DNA of 40,090 nucleotides from Caldimicrobium sp964595655 (GTDB lineage Bacteria > Desulfobacterota > Thermodesulfobacteria > Thermodesulfobacteriales > Thermodesulfobacteriaceae): NCBI GenBank assembly GCA_964595655.1, contig CAZQQV010000005.1, positions 1 through 40,090 on the forward strand. The letters run 5' to 3'. A program made the position numbers and the translations under genes. Below, one piece after another: positions 40,078 to 40,090 of the stretch. The notes beneath the pieces are model-generated. The model worked only from the letters and a program-made list of their open reading frames with translations, was not told the origin of the DNA and searched no databases. Numbering within the stretch: position 1 is the stretch's first letter; each line of letters starts with the position of its first letter.

Positions 40078-40090
40078 AAATTCTCTTAAA

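Overview
This is a gene-dense window of about 40 kb from an AT-rich bacterial chromosome. It encodes a flagellum with P and L rings, LPS heptose enzymes and TonB/ExbD, so the cell is a motile diderm. A B12-dependent ribonucleotide reductase, the bifunctional fructose-bisphosphate aldolase/phosphatase, a two-gene SUF system and a siroheme/ferredoxin redox operon point to a thermophilic anaerobe. Gene style and content best fit the Thermodesulfobacteriota (Thermodesulfobacterium/Caldimicrobium-like). That placement is inference; no rRNA lies in the window. No tRNA, rRNA, CRISPR array, IS element or phage gene was found, and no gene-free stretch exceeds 300 bases.

Layout. (1) 1-7211, minus strand: flagellar operon flgF-flgG-flgA-flgH-small membrane protein-flgI-flgJ(rod-binding domain only)-flgN-flgK, with flgK running off the left edge. 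(2) 7350-13323, minus: pnp-punA-rng-gmhB-waaC/F-like, an RNA-decay/nucleoside-salvage/heptose operon. (3) 13492-18974, plus: sufC-sufB-hisC and a PAS-GAF-PAS-GGDEF-EAL protein, then a 52-residue secreted peptide at 19248-19406. (4) 19412-22482, minus: FBP aldolase/phosphatase, YkgJ-like protein, ExbD and TonB/TolA. (5) 22580-23194: an FlhB C-terminal-domain-like protein converging on a zinc-ribbon protein. (6) 23448-28646, plus: rlmE, sbcD-like nuclease, dapB, Mrp-like ATPase, DUF364-like protein, small membrane protein, murI. (7) 28712-36316, plus, from a strong promoter: rplS-rnhB-yraN-DUF6178-like-nrdJ-hom-CheD-like-HDOD. (8) 36421-37953, plus: LysM/NlpC-P60 cell-wall hydrolase. (9) 37916-40013, minus: zinc-ribbon protein with an HD-less C-terminus, a ferredoxin-like protein and a siroheme/4Fe-4S protein, behind an FNR/HcpR-like palindrome.

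The points most worth a second look are the 32-residue membrane protein between flgH and flgI, the CheD-like protein that has lost its catalytic Cys and His beside an HDOD protein, and the redox operon behind the palindrome. Next come the Mrp-like/DUF364/membrane-protein trio and the pnp-punA-rng grouping. All are readings of sequence by eye; no database search was run.
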